Notes: generated by a model not told the origin, from the sequence alone. DNA of 64,000 nucleotides from Streptomyces sp. SID8374 (GCF_009865135.1 NZ_WWGH01000002.1:868001-932000); one strand, 5' to 3'. Positions 8,588-18,829 are shown, counted from the stretch's first letter. Numbers and translations: made by a program.

Positions 8588-9979
8588 ATGTCCGACGAGA
8601 ACCCGCAGTCGTCCGCCGCGCCCACCGTCCACGAGACCGTCCACGAGACCGAGGTGGACGCCCCCGCCGAGGCGGTCTACGACCTGGTCGCCGATGCCAC
8701 CCGCTGGCCGGTCCACTTCCCGCCCAACCTCCACGTCGATGTCCTGGAGGGCGGCGGGGGGAAGGACGGAGTGGAGCGCCTGCGGATCTGGGCGACCGCC
8801 AACGGAGCCATCAAGAGCTGGACCTCCCGACGCGAACTCGACAGGGCCGCACTTGCGGTGACGTTCCGTCAGGAGCGATCGCAGGCGCCGGTGGCGAGCA
8901 TGGGCGGCACCTGGCACATCGAACCGCTGGGGGAGCGGCGCACCCGGGTGCGCTTCACCCACACCTTCACCGCGGTCGGCGACGACCCCGAGAACGTGGC
9001 CTGGATCCGCCGCGCCATCGACACCAACACCGCCTCCGAGCTCCAGGCGCTGCGCGCCGGCGCCGAGACGGCAGCCGACGGGCTCGTCCTCACCTTCGAC
9101 GACACCGTGCACATCGCGGGATCCGCCAAGGGCGCCTACGAGTTCATCCGCGCCGCCGACCGGTGGACCGAACGCCTGCCGCACGTCGCCCGGGTCTCGC
9201 TCACCGAGGATGTCCCCGGCGAGCAGGTCCTGGAGATGGACACCCGTACGGCCGACGGCTCCACCCACACCACCCGGTCCGTGCGGATCTGCTTCCCGGC
9301 CGAGCGGATCGTCTACAAGCAGATCCACACCCCCGCCCTCATGGACGCCCACACCGGCGAGTGGATCTTCGAGGAGGACGGCGACGGCTGCGTCGTCACC
9401 TCGCGCCACACCGTGCGGATCGCCCCCGGCGCGGTGCGGGAGGTCCTCGGCCCGGACGCCGACGTCGCCCGCGCCCGTGAGTTCGTCCGCGAGGCCCTAG
9501 GCCGCAACAGCCGGGCCACCCTCGACTACGCGGCGGCCCACGCGGGCGGCCTGCGCGCGGGGGGGCCTGTCGGTCACGACGTGTACATCTCGGTACAGCG
9601 GTTCTACGCCGAGCAGATGCGCCACCTCGACGAGGGCCGTGCGGAGGAGTGGGCGGCGACGTTCACCGAGGACGGCGTCTTCGGCCAGAACTCCGGTCCG
9701 GGGCCGGTCCGGGGCCGGACGGCCATCGCCGCCGCCGTCCGCGCCAACCAGGCGCGGCTCGCCGCGGACCCGCAGCAGCGCCGGCACGTCTTCGCCATGC
9801 TCACGGTGGACCCGGCGGCCGACGGCGCGGTCCGCGCCCGTTCGTACGCGCAGGTCCTGGTGACCCGGCCGGGCGGCCCGACCGTCCTGCACCTGAGTGC
9901 CGTCTGCGAGGACGAGCTGGTCCCGGCCGCCGACGGCTGGGCGGTCCGGCACCGCCGGGTCGACCACGACGGCGTCTGA
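8588..9979 (+). CDS. Di-domain aromatase/cyclase (DpsF/AknE1-like) fused to a C-terminal SnoaL/NTF2-like domain
   Basis: 463 residues. Residues about 15-155 and 165-310 are two START/Bet v1-like aromatase domains (TEVDAPAEAVYDLVADATRWP, then TFDDTVHIAGSAKGAYEFIRAADRW). Enzymes of this kind cyclise and dehydrate the first ring of the reduced polyketide. Normal relatives end near residue 315. Here a linker leads to residues 333-463, a complete SnoaL-like domain (VQRFYAEQMRHLDEGRAEEW, then PVRGRTAIAAAVRAN). It is clearly paralogous to the free protein at 33198-33674 (VERFYAAHMQLLDGG, then PVRGRDGIEAG). No stop or frameshift separates the parts. Ring-closure role is established for the family; the job of the third domain is unknown, perhaps oxygenation or later cyclisation. 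Confidence 0.88.
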   Translation: MSDENPQSSAAPTVHETVHETEVDAPAEAVYDLVADATRWPVHFPPNLHVDVLEGGGGKDGVERLRIWATANGAIKSWTSRRELDRAALAVTFRQERSQAPVASMGGTWHIEPLGERRTRVRFTHTFTAVGDDPENVAWIRRAIDTNTASELQALRAGAETAADGLVLTFDDTVHIAGSAKGAYEFIRAADRWTERLPHVARVSLTEDVPGEQVLEMDTRTADGSTHTTRSVRICFPAERIVYKQIHTPALMDAHTGEWIFEEDGDGCVVTSRHTVRIAPGAVREVLGPDADVARAREFVREALGRNSRATLDYAAAHAGGLRAGGPVGHDVYISVQRFYAEQMRHLDEGRAEEWAATFTEDGVFGQNSGPGPVRGRTAIAAAVRANQARLAADPQQRRHVFAMLTVDPAADGAVRARSYAQVLVTRPGGPTVLHLSAVCEDELVPAADGWAVRHRRVDHDGV

Positions 9980-9994
9980 CCCCCCGGTACCCAC

Positions 9995-10031
9995 CCCGGG
10001 GCCGTACCGCAACAGGCGGTACGGCCCCGGG
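9995..10031. terminator. Perfect 16-bp bidirectional hairpin
   Basis: Arms 9995-10010 and 10016-10031 are exact complements with a five-base AACAG loop. It lies between the convergent aromatase and drrC-like genes. Confidence 0.85.
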
Positions 10032-10062
10032 TCGTAGCGGGAGGAGCCTCCCGCGAGGTGCC

Positions 10063-12363
10063 TCAGGCCGTCTGGAGGGGGCGGTCCAGGTAAAGCCGCA
10101 GGTGCTCCGCCGTGTGCGAGTGCGGGGTGCGCAGCAGCTCGGCGGGCGTGCCGGTGAAGACGATCTCGCCACCGGTGTTGCCGCCCTCCGGGCCGAGGTC
10201 GATGACCCAGTCCGCTTGGGCGACGACCGCGAGGTCGTGCTCGATGACGACGACCGTGTTGCCACGGTCGACGATCCGGTTCAGCAGGCCGAGCAGCATG
10301 TCGATGTCCGACAGGTGCAGGCCGGTGGTCGGCTCGTCCAGGATGTAGACGGTGCCCGAGCCGGAGAGCCGGTCGGCGAGCTTGAGCCGCTGGCGCTCGC
10401 CGCCGGAGAGGGTCGCGAGCGACTGCCCGAGGCCGAGGTAGCCGATGCCCGTCTCCATCAGGGCCCCGACCCGGGTGCGCAGCGGGCCCGAGGGGAAAAA
10501 CCCGGTGGCCTCCTCCGCGGACATCTCCAGCACGTCGGCGATGTTCTTGCCGCGCACCGTGTGGCGCAGCACCGACTCCTTGAAGCGGCGGCCCTCGCAG
10601 CTCTCGCAGTGGGTGGTGACCGGGTCCATGTAGGCGACCTCGGTGATGAGGACGCCGCGGCCCTCGCACTCCTCGCAGGCGCCCTTGGAGTTGAAGCTGA
10701 AGAGGCTGACGTCCTCGCCGCTCGCCTTGGCGAAGAGCTTGCGGATCGGGTCCATCAGCTTGAGGTAGCTGGCCGGGGTGGATCGGGAGGAGCGCGCGAT
10801 GGACGACTGGTCGACGAAGACCGCGTTCGGGTACTGCTCCCGGAAGGCGTGGGCGATCAGAGAGCTCTTGCCGGCGCCGGCGACGCCGGTGACGGCGGTG
10901 AGGACGCCGGCCGGGATCTCGGTGGAGACGTTCTTCAGGTTGTGCACGGTGGCGTCGCGGATCGGCAGGGTCCGGCCGAAGGGGCGGGCGGTCTCCTTGA
11001 GCCCGCCGATGCGCCGCAGCCCCTGCCCGGTGAGCGTGTCGGCCTCCGTCAGCTCGGCGTGGCTGCCCTCGAAGACGATCGTCCCGCCGTGCACGCCGGC
11101 CCGCGGGCCGATCTCGACGATGTGGTCGGCGACGGCCATCACGTCGGGGTCGTGTTCGACGACGAGGACGGTGTTGCCCTTGTCGCGCAGCGCCCGGATC
11201 AGTTCGTTGAGCCGGCTGACGTCGCGCGGGTGCAGGCCGACGCTGGGCTCGTCGAAGATGTACGTGAGGCCGGTGAGTTCGCTGCCGAGGTGGTTGACGA
11301 GCTTGAGGCGCTGGCCCTCGCCGCCGGAGAGGCTGGAGGTGGAGCGGTCGAGGGTGAGGTACCCGAGGCCGATCGACTCGATCTGCTCCAGCGTCTCGCG
11401 GATGGTGGTGACGAGGGGCGTGTCCAGCCGTTCCTGGAGGGCGGTGACGACCGTGATGAGGTCGCTGACCTGCATCTGGGTCCAGTCGGCGATGTTCCGG
11501 CCGTCGATCCGGGTGGCCAGGGCCTTCTGGTTGAGGCGGGCGCCGTCGCAGGTGGGGCAGCGGCCCTCGGTGAAGAACTCGGCCGCCGCGTCGCGGGCCG
11601 CCTTGCTCATGCCGGTCGAGTCGCGCTTGAGGTGGCGGCGGACGAAGCTGTCGACGAGACCTTCGTACTTGAGGGCCAGGACGTTGCCGTTGGGGTAGGT
11701 GATCTCGACGGTCCCGCCGCTGCCGTAGAGGAGCGTGTGCAGCTCCTCCTCGGTGTAGTCGTCGATCTTCTTGTCGGCGTCAAGGCGCTCGTAGCGGGCG
11801 TAGAACTGCCAGCTGGTGCTGCCGACGGTGTGCCCGGGGACCCGGATGGCGCCCTCCGCGATGGACCGCGAGCGGTCGATCATCAGCTCGGGGTTGGCGC
11901 GGCGGGCGCGGCCGAGTCCCTCGCACTCGGGGCACATGCCCTTGGGATCGTTGAAGGAGTACAGCCAGGTCTGGCCCAGGCCGTCGTTGCCGTGGTTGGC
12001 GAAGAGGACGCGCATCACCGTGTAGACGTCGGTGACGGTGCCGACGGTCGAGCGGGCGTTGCCGCCGAGGGGGCGCTGGTCGACGACGACCGGGGTGGTG
12101 ATCTTCGTGACGGCGTCGACGTGCGGACGCTCGAACTTGGGGAGGTCGTGCCGGATGTTCCACGGGAAGGTGGCGTTGAGCTGCCGCTGGGCCTCCACGG
12201 CGACGGTGTCGAAGACCAGGGAGGATTTACCGGACCCGGAGACGCCGACGAAGACCGTGATCCGGTTCTTGGGGATGACGAGCGAGACGTTCTTGAGGTT
12301 GTTCTCCCGGGCACCGACGACCTGGATGCCCTCGTCCGGTGCGGTGGGTGGCGTCTGGTTCAC
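10063..12363 (-). CDS. drrC: UvrA-like anthracycline self-resistance ATPase (DrrC)
   Basis: 766 residues with two ABC ATPase halves. Walker A motifs are GVSGSGKSS near residue 39 and GVAGAGKSS near 500. Signatures are SSLSGGEGQRL and ATLSGGERQRL. Zinc-binding CPECEG, CPTCDG and CEECEG clusters resemble UvrA. At about 770 residues it is shorter than housekeeping UvrA (about 950), which is typical of DrrC-class proteins that bind DNA and relieve anthracycline intercalation. I chose the GTG at 12363 because AGAGGA lies six bases upstream; the open frame runs much further 5' without coding character. It lies near drrAB but is separated from them by a peroxidase gene. Confidence 0.9.
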   Translation of the reverse strand: MNQTPPTAPDEGIQVVGARENNLKNVSLVIPKNRITVFVGVSGSGKSSLVFDTVAVEAQRQLNATFPWNIRHDLPKFERPHVDAVTKITTPVVVDQRPLGGNARSTVGTVTDVYTVMRVLFANHGNDGLGQTWLYSFNDPKGMCPECEGLGRARRANPELMIDRSRSIAEGAIRVPGHTVGSTSWQFYARYERLDADKKIDDYTEEELHTLLYGSGGTVEITYPNGNVLALKYEGLVDSFVRRHLKRDSTGMSKAARDAAAEFFTEGRCPTCDGARLNQKALATRIDGRNIADWTQMQVSDLITVVTALQERLDTPLVTTIRETLEQIESIGLGYLTLDRSTSSLSGGEGQRLKLVNHLGSELTGLTYIFDEPSVGLHPRDVSRLNELIRALRDKGNTVLVVEHDPDVMAVADHIVEIGPRAGVHGGTIVFEGSHAELTEADTLTGQGLRRIGGLKETARPFGRTLPIRDATVHNLKNVSTEIPAGVLTAVTGVAGAGKSSLIAHAFREQYPNAVFVDQSSIARSSRSTPASYLKLMDPIRKLFAKASGEDVSLFSFNSKGACEECEGRGVLITEVAYMDPVTTHCESCEGRRFKESVLRHTVRGKNIADVLEMSAEEATGFFPSGPLRTRVGALMETGIGYLGLGQSLATLSGGERQRLKLADRLSGSGTVYILDEPTTGLHLSDIDMLLGLLNRIVDRGNTVVVIEHDLAVVAQADWVIDLGPEGGNTGGEIVFTGTPAELLRTPHSHTAEHLRLYLDRPLQTA

Positions 12364-12440
12364 GAATGGTCCTCTCTGCGTCGTATGACGTGGTGTCGTG
12401 GGACGGACGCCGTGTGGTGCGGCGTTGTCGGCCCCCGGAC

Positions 12441-12926
12441 TCATCGCAGCTGGTCGCGGACGGCCTTCAGCAGGCCGGGGGCCTGGGGGTCGATCGTGGG
12501 CGCGAAGCGGCCCACGGGGTGGCCGGCGGCGGAGACGAGGAACTTCTCGAAGTTCCAGCGCACGTCGCCGTTGTGGCCCTCCGCGTCCGTGAGAGGTGTG
12601 AGGGCCGTGTAGAGCGGATGCCGGCCGGCTCCGTTGACCTCGGTCTTCTCTGTGTGGGGGAAGGTGATCCGGCGTACGGAGCACTGGGCGGCGATCTCCT
12701 CGGCGCTGCCCGGCTCCTGGGCTCCGAACTGGTTGCAGGGCACGCCGACGACGACGAGGCCGTCCGCCCGGTGCTCGTGCGCGAGTGCCTCCAGGGCGGG
12801 GTACTGCCCGGCGGCGAGCGCGCACCCGGAGGCTACGTTGACGACGAGCAGGGGGGTGCCCCGGTGGCGGGCGAGGAGGTCGGGGGTTCCGTCGAGTCCG
12901 GCGATCGGGATGTCGAAGAGAGCCAT
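12441..12926 (-). CDS. Glutathione peroxidase-family thiol peroxidase
   Basis: A 161-residue thioredoxin-fold peroxidase. The peroxidatic cysteine lies in VVNVASGCAL (about residue 35), followed by GVPCNQFGAQEPGS with the glutamine and WNFEKFLV with the tryptophan of the catalytic tetrad. In actinobacteria such Cys-GPx proteins generally use thioredoxin or mycothiol systems rather than glutathione. It lies between drrB and drrC on the same strand. Anthracycline quinones redox-cycle and release peroxide, so a protective role in the producer is plausible but is inference from position. It could equally be a housekeeping gene trapped in the cluster. Confidence 0.87.
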   Translation of the reverse strand: MALFDIPIAGLDGTPDLLARHRGTPLLVVNVASGCALAAGQYPALEALAHEHRADGLVVVGVPCNQFGAQEPGSAEEIAAQCSVRRITFPHTEKTEVNGAGRHPLYTALTPLTDAEGHNGDVRWNFEKFLVSAAGHPVGRFAPTIDPQAPGLLKAVRDQLR

Positions 12927-13006
12927 GTCCGCACGCTAGGCCGGGCCGGTCAGGAGCCGGTCGACTCCGCCTCGTGGGGTTCTCGGCTCCCGCTTGGCGG
13001 AGCGGT

Positions 13007-13079
13007 CCTCCCGGGCCCGTGTCGGGGGCCCGGGAGGCGGGGAGGGCGCGGGCCGTACGGGGGTGGCCGGCCCGCGCCC
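13007..13079. terminator. Tandem hairpins after drrB
   Basis: Two perfect stems lie in series: 12 bp (13007-13018 with 13026-13037) and 11 bp (13044-13054 with 13069-13079). They are directly downstream of the drrB stop and upstream of the peroxidase start, so they should insulate drrAB from the peroxidase gene. Confidence 0.7.
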
Positions 13080-13091
13080 GTTCAGGGTCCG

Positions 13092-13918
13092 CTACCGGCT
13101 CAGGGCGCGGTACTTGCGGACGGCGAGGGGGAAGAACACCAGGAAGATCAGGAGCGGCCAGACGAACGACATGAGCATGGCGTTCTCGGCGATCCATGAG
13201 GTGCCCCCGACGCCCGGGTTGCCGAAGAGTTCCCGGGTGGCGTGGGCGGTGGAGGAGAGTGGGTTCCACTCGGCGATCGTGCCGAGCCAGCCCGGCATCA
13301 TCTCCGGCGAGGCGAAGGTGTTTGCGACGATGCCGAGCGGGAACAGCAGCGTGTAAACGGCGGAGGCCGCCTCCGGGGAGCTGATCACGAGGCCGAGGTA
13401 GATGCCGACCCAGAGCAGCGCGAACCGGAGCAGAAGCAGCAGGGCGAAGCCGCCGAGCGCCGGGGCGAAGCCGTCGTGCCAGCTCCAGCCGACGATGGCG
13501 CCGCACCCCATGAGGATGACGAGGACCACGCTGCTGTACAGCATGTTCACGATGGCCTGGCCGAGGACGACCGATCCGGCGGACATGGGCATGGAGCGGA
13601 AGCGGTCCGTGACGCCCTTGGACGCATCGGCGGTGACGCCGGCCATGGTCTCGCCGATGCCGAAGGCCATCGACATGACGAACATGCCGGGCATCAGGTA
13701 CTCCATGTAGTCCCCGCCGCCCTCGACCTGCATCCCGCTGCCGAAGATGCCGCCGAAGAGCAGCACCATCAGGATCGGGAAGGCGAGTCCGGCGAGGATC
13801 TGGGTGGGGTTGCGGGCCCAGTGGGAGAGCCCGCGGAGAGTGAGGGTCCAGGAGTCGGCGAGGATCCAGCCCAGCTTGGCGAGCGGGTTGGTCGGCACCT
13901 CGGGGGCGCTGATCGCGG

Positions 13919-13922
<4 letters not shown>
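13092..13922 (-). CDS. drrB: ABC-2 type drug exporter permease (DrrB)
   Basis: 276 residues with six hydrophobic segments, among them LAFPILMVLLFGGIFG, ALLLLLRFALLWVGIYLGLV and a C-terminal LMSFVWPLLIFLVFF. The EFG-like loop MAGVTADASKGVTDRFRSMP before the second helix is characteristic of DrrB/ABC-2 permeases. It forms the membrane channel of the anthracycline efflux pump with DrrA. Its GTG start overlaps the drrA stop as GTGA, so translation is coupled. Confidence 0.92.
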
Positions 13923-14908
<986 letters not shown>

Positions 14909-14938
14909 GCCCACCCCTTCTTTCAGGCACTTGCCTTC

Positions 14939-14960
14939 GGGTGCTCAAATTTGGGTACCC
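14939..14960. promoter_or_regulatory. 22-bp dyad upstream of drrA, shared with 24868-24889
   Basis: Outer arms GGGT and ACCC surround the palindromic core CAAATTTG. The element matches 18 of 22 bases with 24868-24889 and lies the same distance (about 30 bases) from the start codon. It looks like an operator for a cluster regulator, possibly the PadR protein at 24933. Confidence 0.5.
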
Positions 14961-14997
14961 GATGAGCATAGGGGAGGGTGCTCGGGATATTCAAGTT

Positions 14998-15981
14998 TTA
15001 GCAAGGATGGGGCGGAAGTGCTCCGCCGGCCTCCCAGTGATCGCGGTGCGAGGCGTACCAGGCCACCGTCGCGGCCAGTTCGGTCTCCAGCGACGTGCGG
15101 GGTGCGTACCCCAGCTCGCGCCGGATCTTGGCGTCGTCCACCGCGTACCGGAAGTCGTGGCCCTTGCGGTCCTCGACCCGCTCCACCAGGTCCCAGTCCC
15201 GGCCGCACAGCTCCAGCAGCCGGGCGGTCATCTCCCGGTTGCTCAGCGTGGTGCCGCCGCCCACGTTGTAGACCTCCCCGGCCCGGCCCCGTTCCAGCAC
15301 CAGTCGCACCGCCCGGCAGTGGTCGTCGACGTGCAGCCACTCCCGGAGGTTCGAACCGTCCCCGTAGAGCGGCACCGGCAGCCCGTCGAGGAGCCGGGTG
15401 GTGAAGCGCGGTATCAGCTTCTCCGGATGCTGCCCGGGGCCGTAGTTGTTGGCGCACCGGGTGATCCGCACGTCGAGCCCGTGGGTGCGGGCGTACGCGC
15501 GGGCGAGGAGGTCCGCTGACGCCTTCGACGCCGCGTACGGCGAGTTGGGCAGCAGCGGTTCCTCCTCGGTCCACCGCCCCTCGGCGATCGACCCGTACAC
15601 CTCGTCCGTGGAGACCTGGACGAAGACCCGGACACCGTGCCGCAGCGCCGCGTCCAGCAGCACCTGGGTGCCGAGCGCGTTGGTGCGGACGAACGCCTCG
15701 GCGCCCTCCACCGAGCGGTCCACGTGCGACTCCGCCGCGAAGTGCACCACGGCGTCGTGCCCCGGCACGACCTTGTCCAACAGCGCCGCGTCACAGATGT
15801 CGCCGCGGATGAAGTCCAGCCGAGGATGCCCGAGGGGCAGGTTGTTCAGGGTGCCCGCGTACGTCAGCACGTCCAGCGCGGTCACCCGGTCGTCCTCGTG
15901 CCCCGGACGGCCGTCGTCCAGCAGCATGCGCGCGAAGTGCGAGCCGATGAAGCCGGCCGCGCCGGTCACCAGGATGTTCAC
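14998..15981 (-). CDS. dTDP-glucose 4,6-dehydratase (RmlB family)
   Basis: A 327-residue extended SDR. It has the NAD loop TGAAGFIGSHF (6-16), the active-site region STDEVYGS with Thr-Asp-Glu, YAASKA with catalytic Tyr and Lys, and the sugar-binding NNYGPGQHPEKLIP and GDGSNLREW. It makes dTDP-4-keto-6-deoxyglucose, the entry point for all cluster deoxysugars. The GTG start has AGGAA eight bases upstream. No dTDP-glucose synthase gene is in the window. It is followed downstream by drrA on the same strand. Confidence 0.92.
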   Translation of the reverse strand: MNILVTGAAGFIGSHFARMLLDDGRPGHEDDRVTALDVLTYAGTLNNLPLGHPRLDFIRGDICDAALLDKVVPGHDAVVHFAAESHVDRSVEGAEAFVRTNALGTQVLLDAALRHGVRVFVQVSTDEVYGSIAEGRWTEEEPLLPNSPYAASKASADLLARAYARTHGLDVRITRCANNYGPGQHPEKLIPRFTTRLLDGLPVPLYGDGSNLREWLHVDDHCRAVRLVLERGRAGEVYNVGGGTTLSNREMTARLLELCGRDWDLVERVEDRKGHDFRYAVDDAKIRRELGYAPRTSLETELAATVAWYASHRDHWEAGGALPPHPC

Positions 15982-16054
15982 GCCCGTTCCTTCCTGTCGT
16001 ACGGGGGGCGGGAGGAAGATCGCGCCCGCCACACCCGCACCGCCGTGTGGTCCG

Positions 16055-17335
16055 TCAGCGCCCGGCGGTCGCCGGACGGTGCCGCGCTGTCAACTGCTCG
16101 ATGGCCGGTACCACTTCGTTCGGGGCCGGCGCCATCAGCATCGACCGGCGCAGCCGCCGCGCCCCCTCCCGATAGGACGGGTCGTCCAGCACCCGGACGA
16201 GCTTGTCGCGGAGCACGTCCACGGTCAGCCCCTCCGAGTGCAGGTGCAGCCCGGCGCCCAGGTCCTCCAGGCGCTGCGCCCGGTAGATGGCGTCCCACAT
16301 CCAGCCGAGCGCCACCTGCGGCACCCCGTAGGCCGCTGCCGTCGCCCAGGTGCCCGCGCCGCCGTGGTGGACGATCGCCGAACAGGTCGGCAGCAGCGCC
16401 AGCATGGCGACGTGGTCCACCACTCTGATGTTGTCCGGGATCTTGGAGACCCCGGCCAGCTCGGTCTCGCTCAGGGTGGCGACGACCTCCACGTCCAGGT
16501 CGCCGACCGAGGCCAGCACCTCGTCGAGGTCGATCGCGTTCGGGAACTCCGTGTCCCGGATCGTCAGCCCCAGAGTCAGGCAGACCCGCCGCCGCCCCGG
16601 CGGTTCGCGCAGCCACTCCGGGACGACGGCCGGACCGGGACCGTTGTACGGGACGTACCGCATAGGCAGCCGGGGCAGGCCCAGCTCCATCCGCACCCCC
16701 GCGGGCATCTGGTCGACCGACCACTGCCCGGTGACGACCTCGGGGCCGAAGGCGGCCCCGTGCCGGTCGAGGGTGTACGCGAGCCACTCCTCCATCGGGT
16801 CGTCGCGCAGCTCCGGCGGCAGCTCCGCCTGACGCCGACGCAGCTCCAGATGGGTGCGGGCGAACAGGTCGGGGAAGGCCAGCAGCCGGGCGTGTGCCGC
16901 CCCCGTCGCCTTCGCGGCGACCGCGCCGGCGAAGGTGAACGGCTCCCAGAGGACGAGGTCGGGCCGCCAGAAGCGGGCGAACTCCACGAGCCCGTCGATC
17001 ATCGACTCGTTGTTGATCTGCGGGTAGAAGGTCGACGTCAGGATCGCGTTGGAGGCCCGCAGATAGTCGGTGCTCAGCCGCTCGGGCCGGTTTTCCAGGT
17101 AGTCGCGGTTCAGGTGGTGCAGGAGCATCCCGTGCCCGACGGTGCGGATGACGTCGTCCATGCTGTGGTCCTCGCCCACCGGCACGGCGGTCAGACCGGC
17201 CCGGGTGATGGAACCGATCGCACCGGGTTGGCTGGCGACCCGCACCTCGTGTCCGGCGGTGCGCAGCGCCCAGGCCAGCGGGACGATGCCGTTGAGATGG
17301 GCGTCCTGGGCAAACGCGGTCAGCAGTACGCGCAC
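16055..17335 (-). CDS. Anthracycline glycosyltransferase (AknS-like, second copy)
   Basis: A 426-residue GT-B glycosyltransferase. The N-terminus VRVLLTAFAQDAHLNGIVPL and the sugar-nucleotide motif HHGGAGTWATA followed by PQVALGWMWDAIYRAQ are as in AknS, DnrS and DesVII. The GTG has AAGGAGG seven bases upstream. It is preceded by the P450-like protein at 17424-18671, giving a second helper/transferase pair in the cluster. The pair suggests a second point of attachment or a second sugar needing helper activation; 10-O-glycosylation as in rhodomycins and cosmomycins is one possibility. Substrate cannot be decided from sequence. Confidence 0.87.
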   Translation of the reverse strand: MRVLLTAFAQDAHLNGIVPLAWALRTAGHEVRVASQPGAIGSITRAGLTAVPVGEDHSMDDVIRTVGHGMLLHHLNRDYLENRPERLSTDYLRASNAILTSTFYPQINNESMIDGLVEFARFWRPDLVLWEPFTFAGAVAAKATGAAHARLLAFPDLFARTHLELRRRQAELPPELRDDPMEEWLAYTLDRHGAAFGPEVVTGQWSVDQMPAGVRMELGLPRLPMRYVPYNGPGPAVVPEWLREPPGRRRVCLTLGLTIRDTEFPNAIDLDEVLASVGDLDVEVVATLSETELAGVSKIPDNIRVVDHVAMLALLPTCSAIVHHGGAGTWATAAAYGVPQVALGWMWDAIYRAQRLEDLGAGLHLHSEGLTVDVLRDKLVRVLDDPSYREGARRLRRSMLMAPAPNEVVPAIEQLTARHRPATAGR

Positions 17336-17423
17336 CAGACGCCTCCTTCCGTGGTGGCCGGCGGATGGACCGTGTGGCTCATGCGGCTGAAGCCACGCAT
17401 GCGGCTCATGCGGCTCCCGTCCC

Positions 17424-18671
17424 TCATGCGACGGGGAAGCGCAGCACGCCGCGCAGGACGGCGGAGCGGGCCCGGCGCAGCACCTCGGCGCCGATCCGCA
17501 GGTCGGGCCGCTGCTCGGCCAGGACGCGGACGGCCGCCTCGGTCTGGACCCGCACCAGGTCAGCCGTGACGGCGTCGGCCGGGCCACCGGTCCGGGTCAG
17601 CGAGAGCTCCCCGGGGCGCTCCGGGTCGAAGGCGCCGGGATCGGGGAAGACCTCCGGGTCGCGGTTGGCCGCGTCGACAAGCACGACGACCCGCCGCCCC
17701 TCCTCGACGGTCTGCCCGTCGAGCTCGACGGTCTCACGGGCGATCCGGCTCTCGAAGCGGAGCGGCGGGGCGAGCCGCAGCGCCTCTCGGACGGCCCCGG
17801 CCGCCCGGGACGGGTCGCGGGTCAGGCGCTCCCACTCCCCGGGGTGCGCGAGGAGGGTCTCCACCGCGTTGCACACGGCGATCGCGGTGGCCTCGACGCC
17901 GACGACGACGGCGAGCACACCGATCGCGACGGTGTCCTCCGGGTCCGCCCCGGACAGCCCGGCGAGGCCGGTGGCGCGGCCAGAGGCGACCAGCGAGGCC
18001 AGCTCCTCGGAGAGCGCGGTCTCGGCTTCCAGGAAGGCGCGGGCCACGGGAAGCTGCTGCGGGCAGTGCCCGGCGTCGAAGGCGCTGGCCAGTCCGGCGT
18101 GCAGTTCGGCGAGCCGCTCCCGGCCGCCCGTCGGCAGCCCGAGGAGCTCGGCGACCACGGAGAGCGCGGCGGGGACGGCCAGGTCGCGGTAGAGGTCGAA
18201 GCGGGCACTTGCCTCCGCGAGCGCCTCCCGGTAGGACCGCTCCACGTCGGCGGTCCGGCCGACCAGCGCCTCGGTGCCGAGGAGCGGGGCGGCGGTCCGG
18301 GCGAGGCGCTCGTACACGGCGGGTTCGAGGTTGAGGCGGGTGTCGTCGACAGGGACGACGTGGCAGAGCAGCGGGTTGTCCCAGACGTCCACGCCCGGGT
18401 GGTGCTGCGGACCCTCCTCCGGGTGGCGGGCGGAGAAACGGGGGTCGCCGAGGATCCGCGCGCCGAGCGCGTGGCTCGCGGTGACCCACGCGCCGGCCGC
18501 GCTCTCGTGCAGGCCCTGCTCGCGGGCGCGCTCGCCGTGGCTGAGCGGGTCGCCGTCGCCGGCGCGGAGGATGAGGGCGAAGGGGTCGCCCTGGGCGCCG
18601 AAGATGAACTGGACGCCTCGGATGGTCAGCAGGTGGCGGCCCAGCTCGCTGTTGGTCTGCTCGGTCAGCAT
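17424..18671 (-). CDS. P450-like glycosyltransferase auxiliary protein (AknT/DnrQ family)
   Basis: 415 residues with overall P450 architecture, including an ExxR-like EALR (VREALRLAPPLRFESR, about residue 290) and DAANRDPEVFPDPGAFDPERP. The heme-binding loop is missing: after the meander it reads LSLTRTGGPADAVTADLVRVQ with no FGxGxHxC and no cysteine. This matches AknT/DnrQ/EryCII-type helpers, which stabilise a partner glycosyltransferase. The partner should be the next gene downstream (16055-17335). A 25-bp palindrome and an 11-bp-phased repeat lie in its upstream region. Confidence 0.86.
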   Translation of the reverse strand: MLTEQTNSELGRHLLTIRGVQFIFGAQGDPFALILRAGDGDPLSHGERAREQGLHESAAGAWVTASHALGARILGDPRFSARHPEEGPQHHPGVDVWDNPLLCHVVPVDDTRLNLEPAVYERLARTAAPLLGTEALVGRTADVERSYREALAEASARFDLYRDLAVPAALSVVAELLGLPTGGRERLAELHAGLASAFDAGHCPQQLPVARAFLEAETALSEELASLVASGRATGLAGLSGADPEDTVAIGVLAVVVGVEATAIAVCNAVETLLAHPGEWERLTRDPSRAAGAVREALRLAPPLRFESRIARETVELDGQTVEEGRRVVVLVDAANRDPEVFPDPGAFDPERPGELSLTRTGGPADAVTADLVRVQTEAAVRVLAEQRPDLRIGAEVLRRARSAVLRGVLRFPVA

Positions 18672-18738
18672 GACACCGTCCTGGGAAGGGACCCTCGGGT
18701 CCGGGGGTGGGCAGGTCTGGTATGGGGCACGGGCCCGG

Positions 18739-18763
18739 AACGTCCCGCGGACCGCGGGACGTT
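18739..18763. promoter_or_regulatory. 25-bp perfect palindrome in the leader of the helper/glycosyltransferase unit
   Basis: Twelve-base arms AACGTCCCGCGG and CCGCGGGACGTT flank a single A. This is an operator-like dyad 68 bases upstream of the start at 18671. With a one-base centre it cannot form an ordinary hairpin loop, which favours a protein-binding site. Confidence 0.6.
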
Positions 18764-18829
18764 GCGGTGCGGTGCACGGGGTGCGCGGAGGGGGGCGGGA
18801 AGGTCGCTTCCGACGCTAGCCACGCCACC

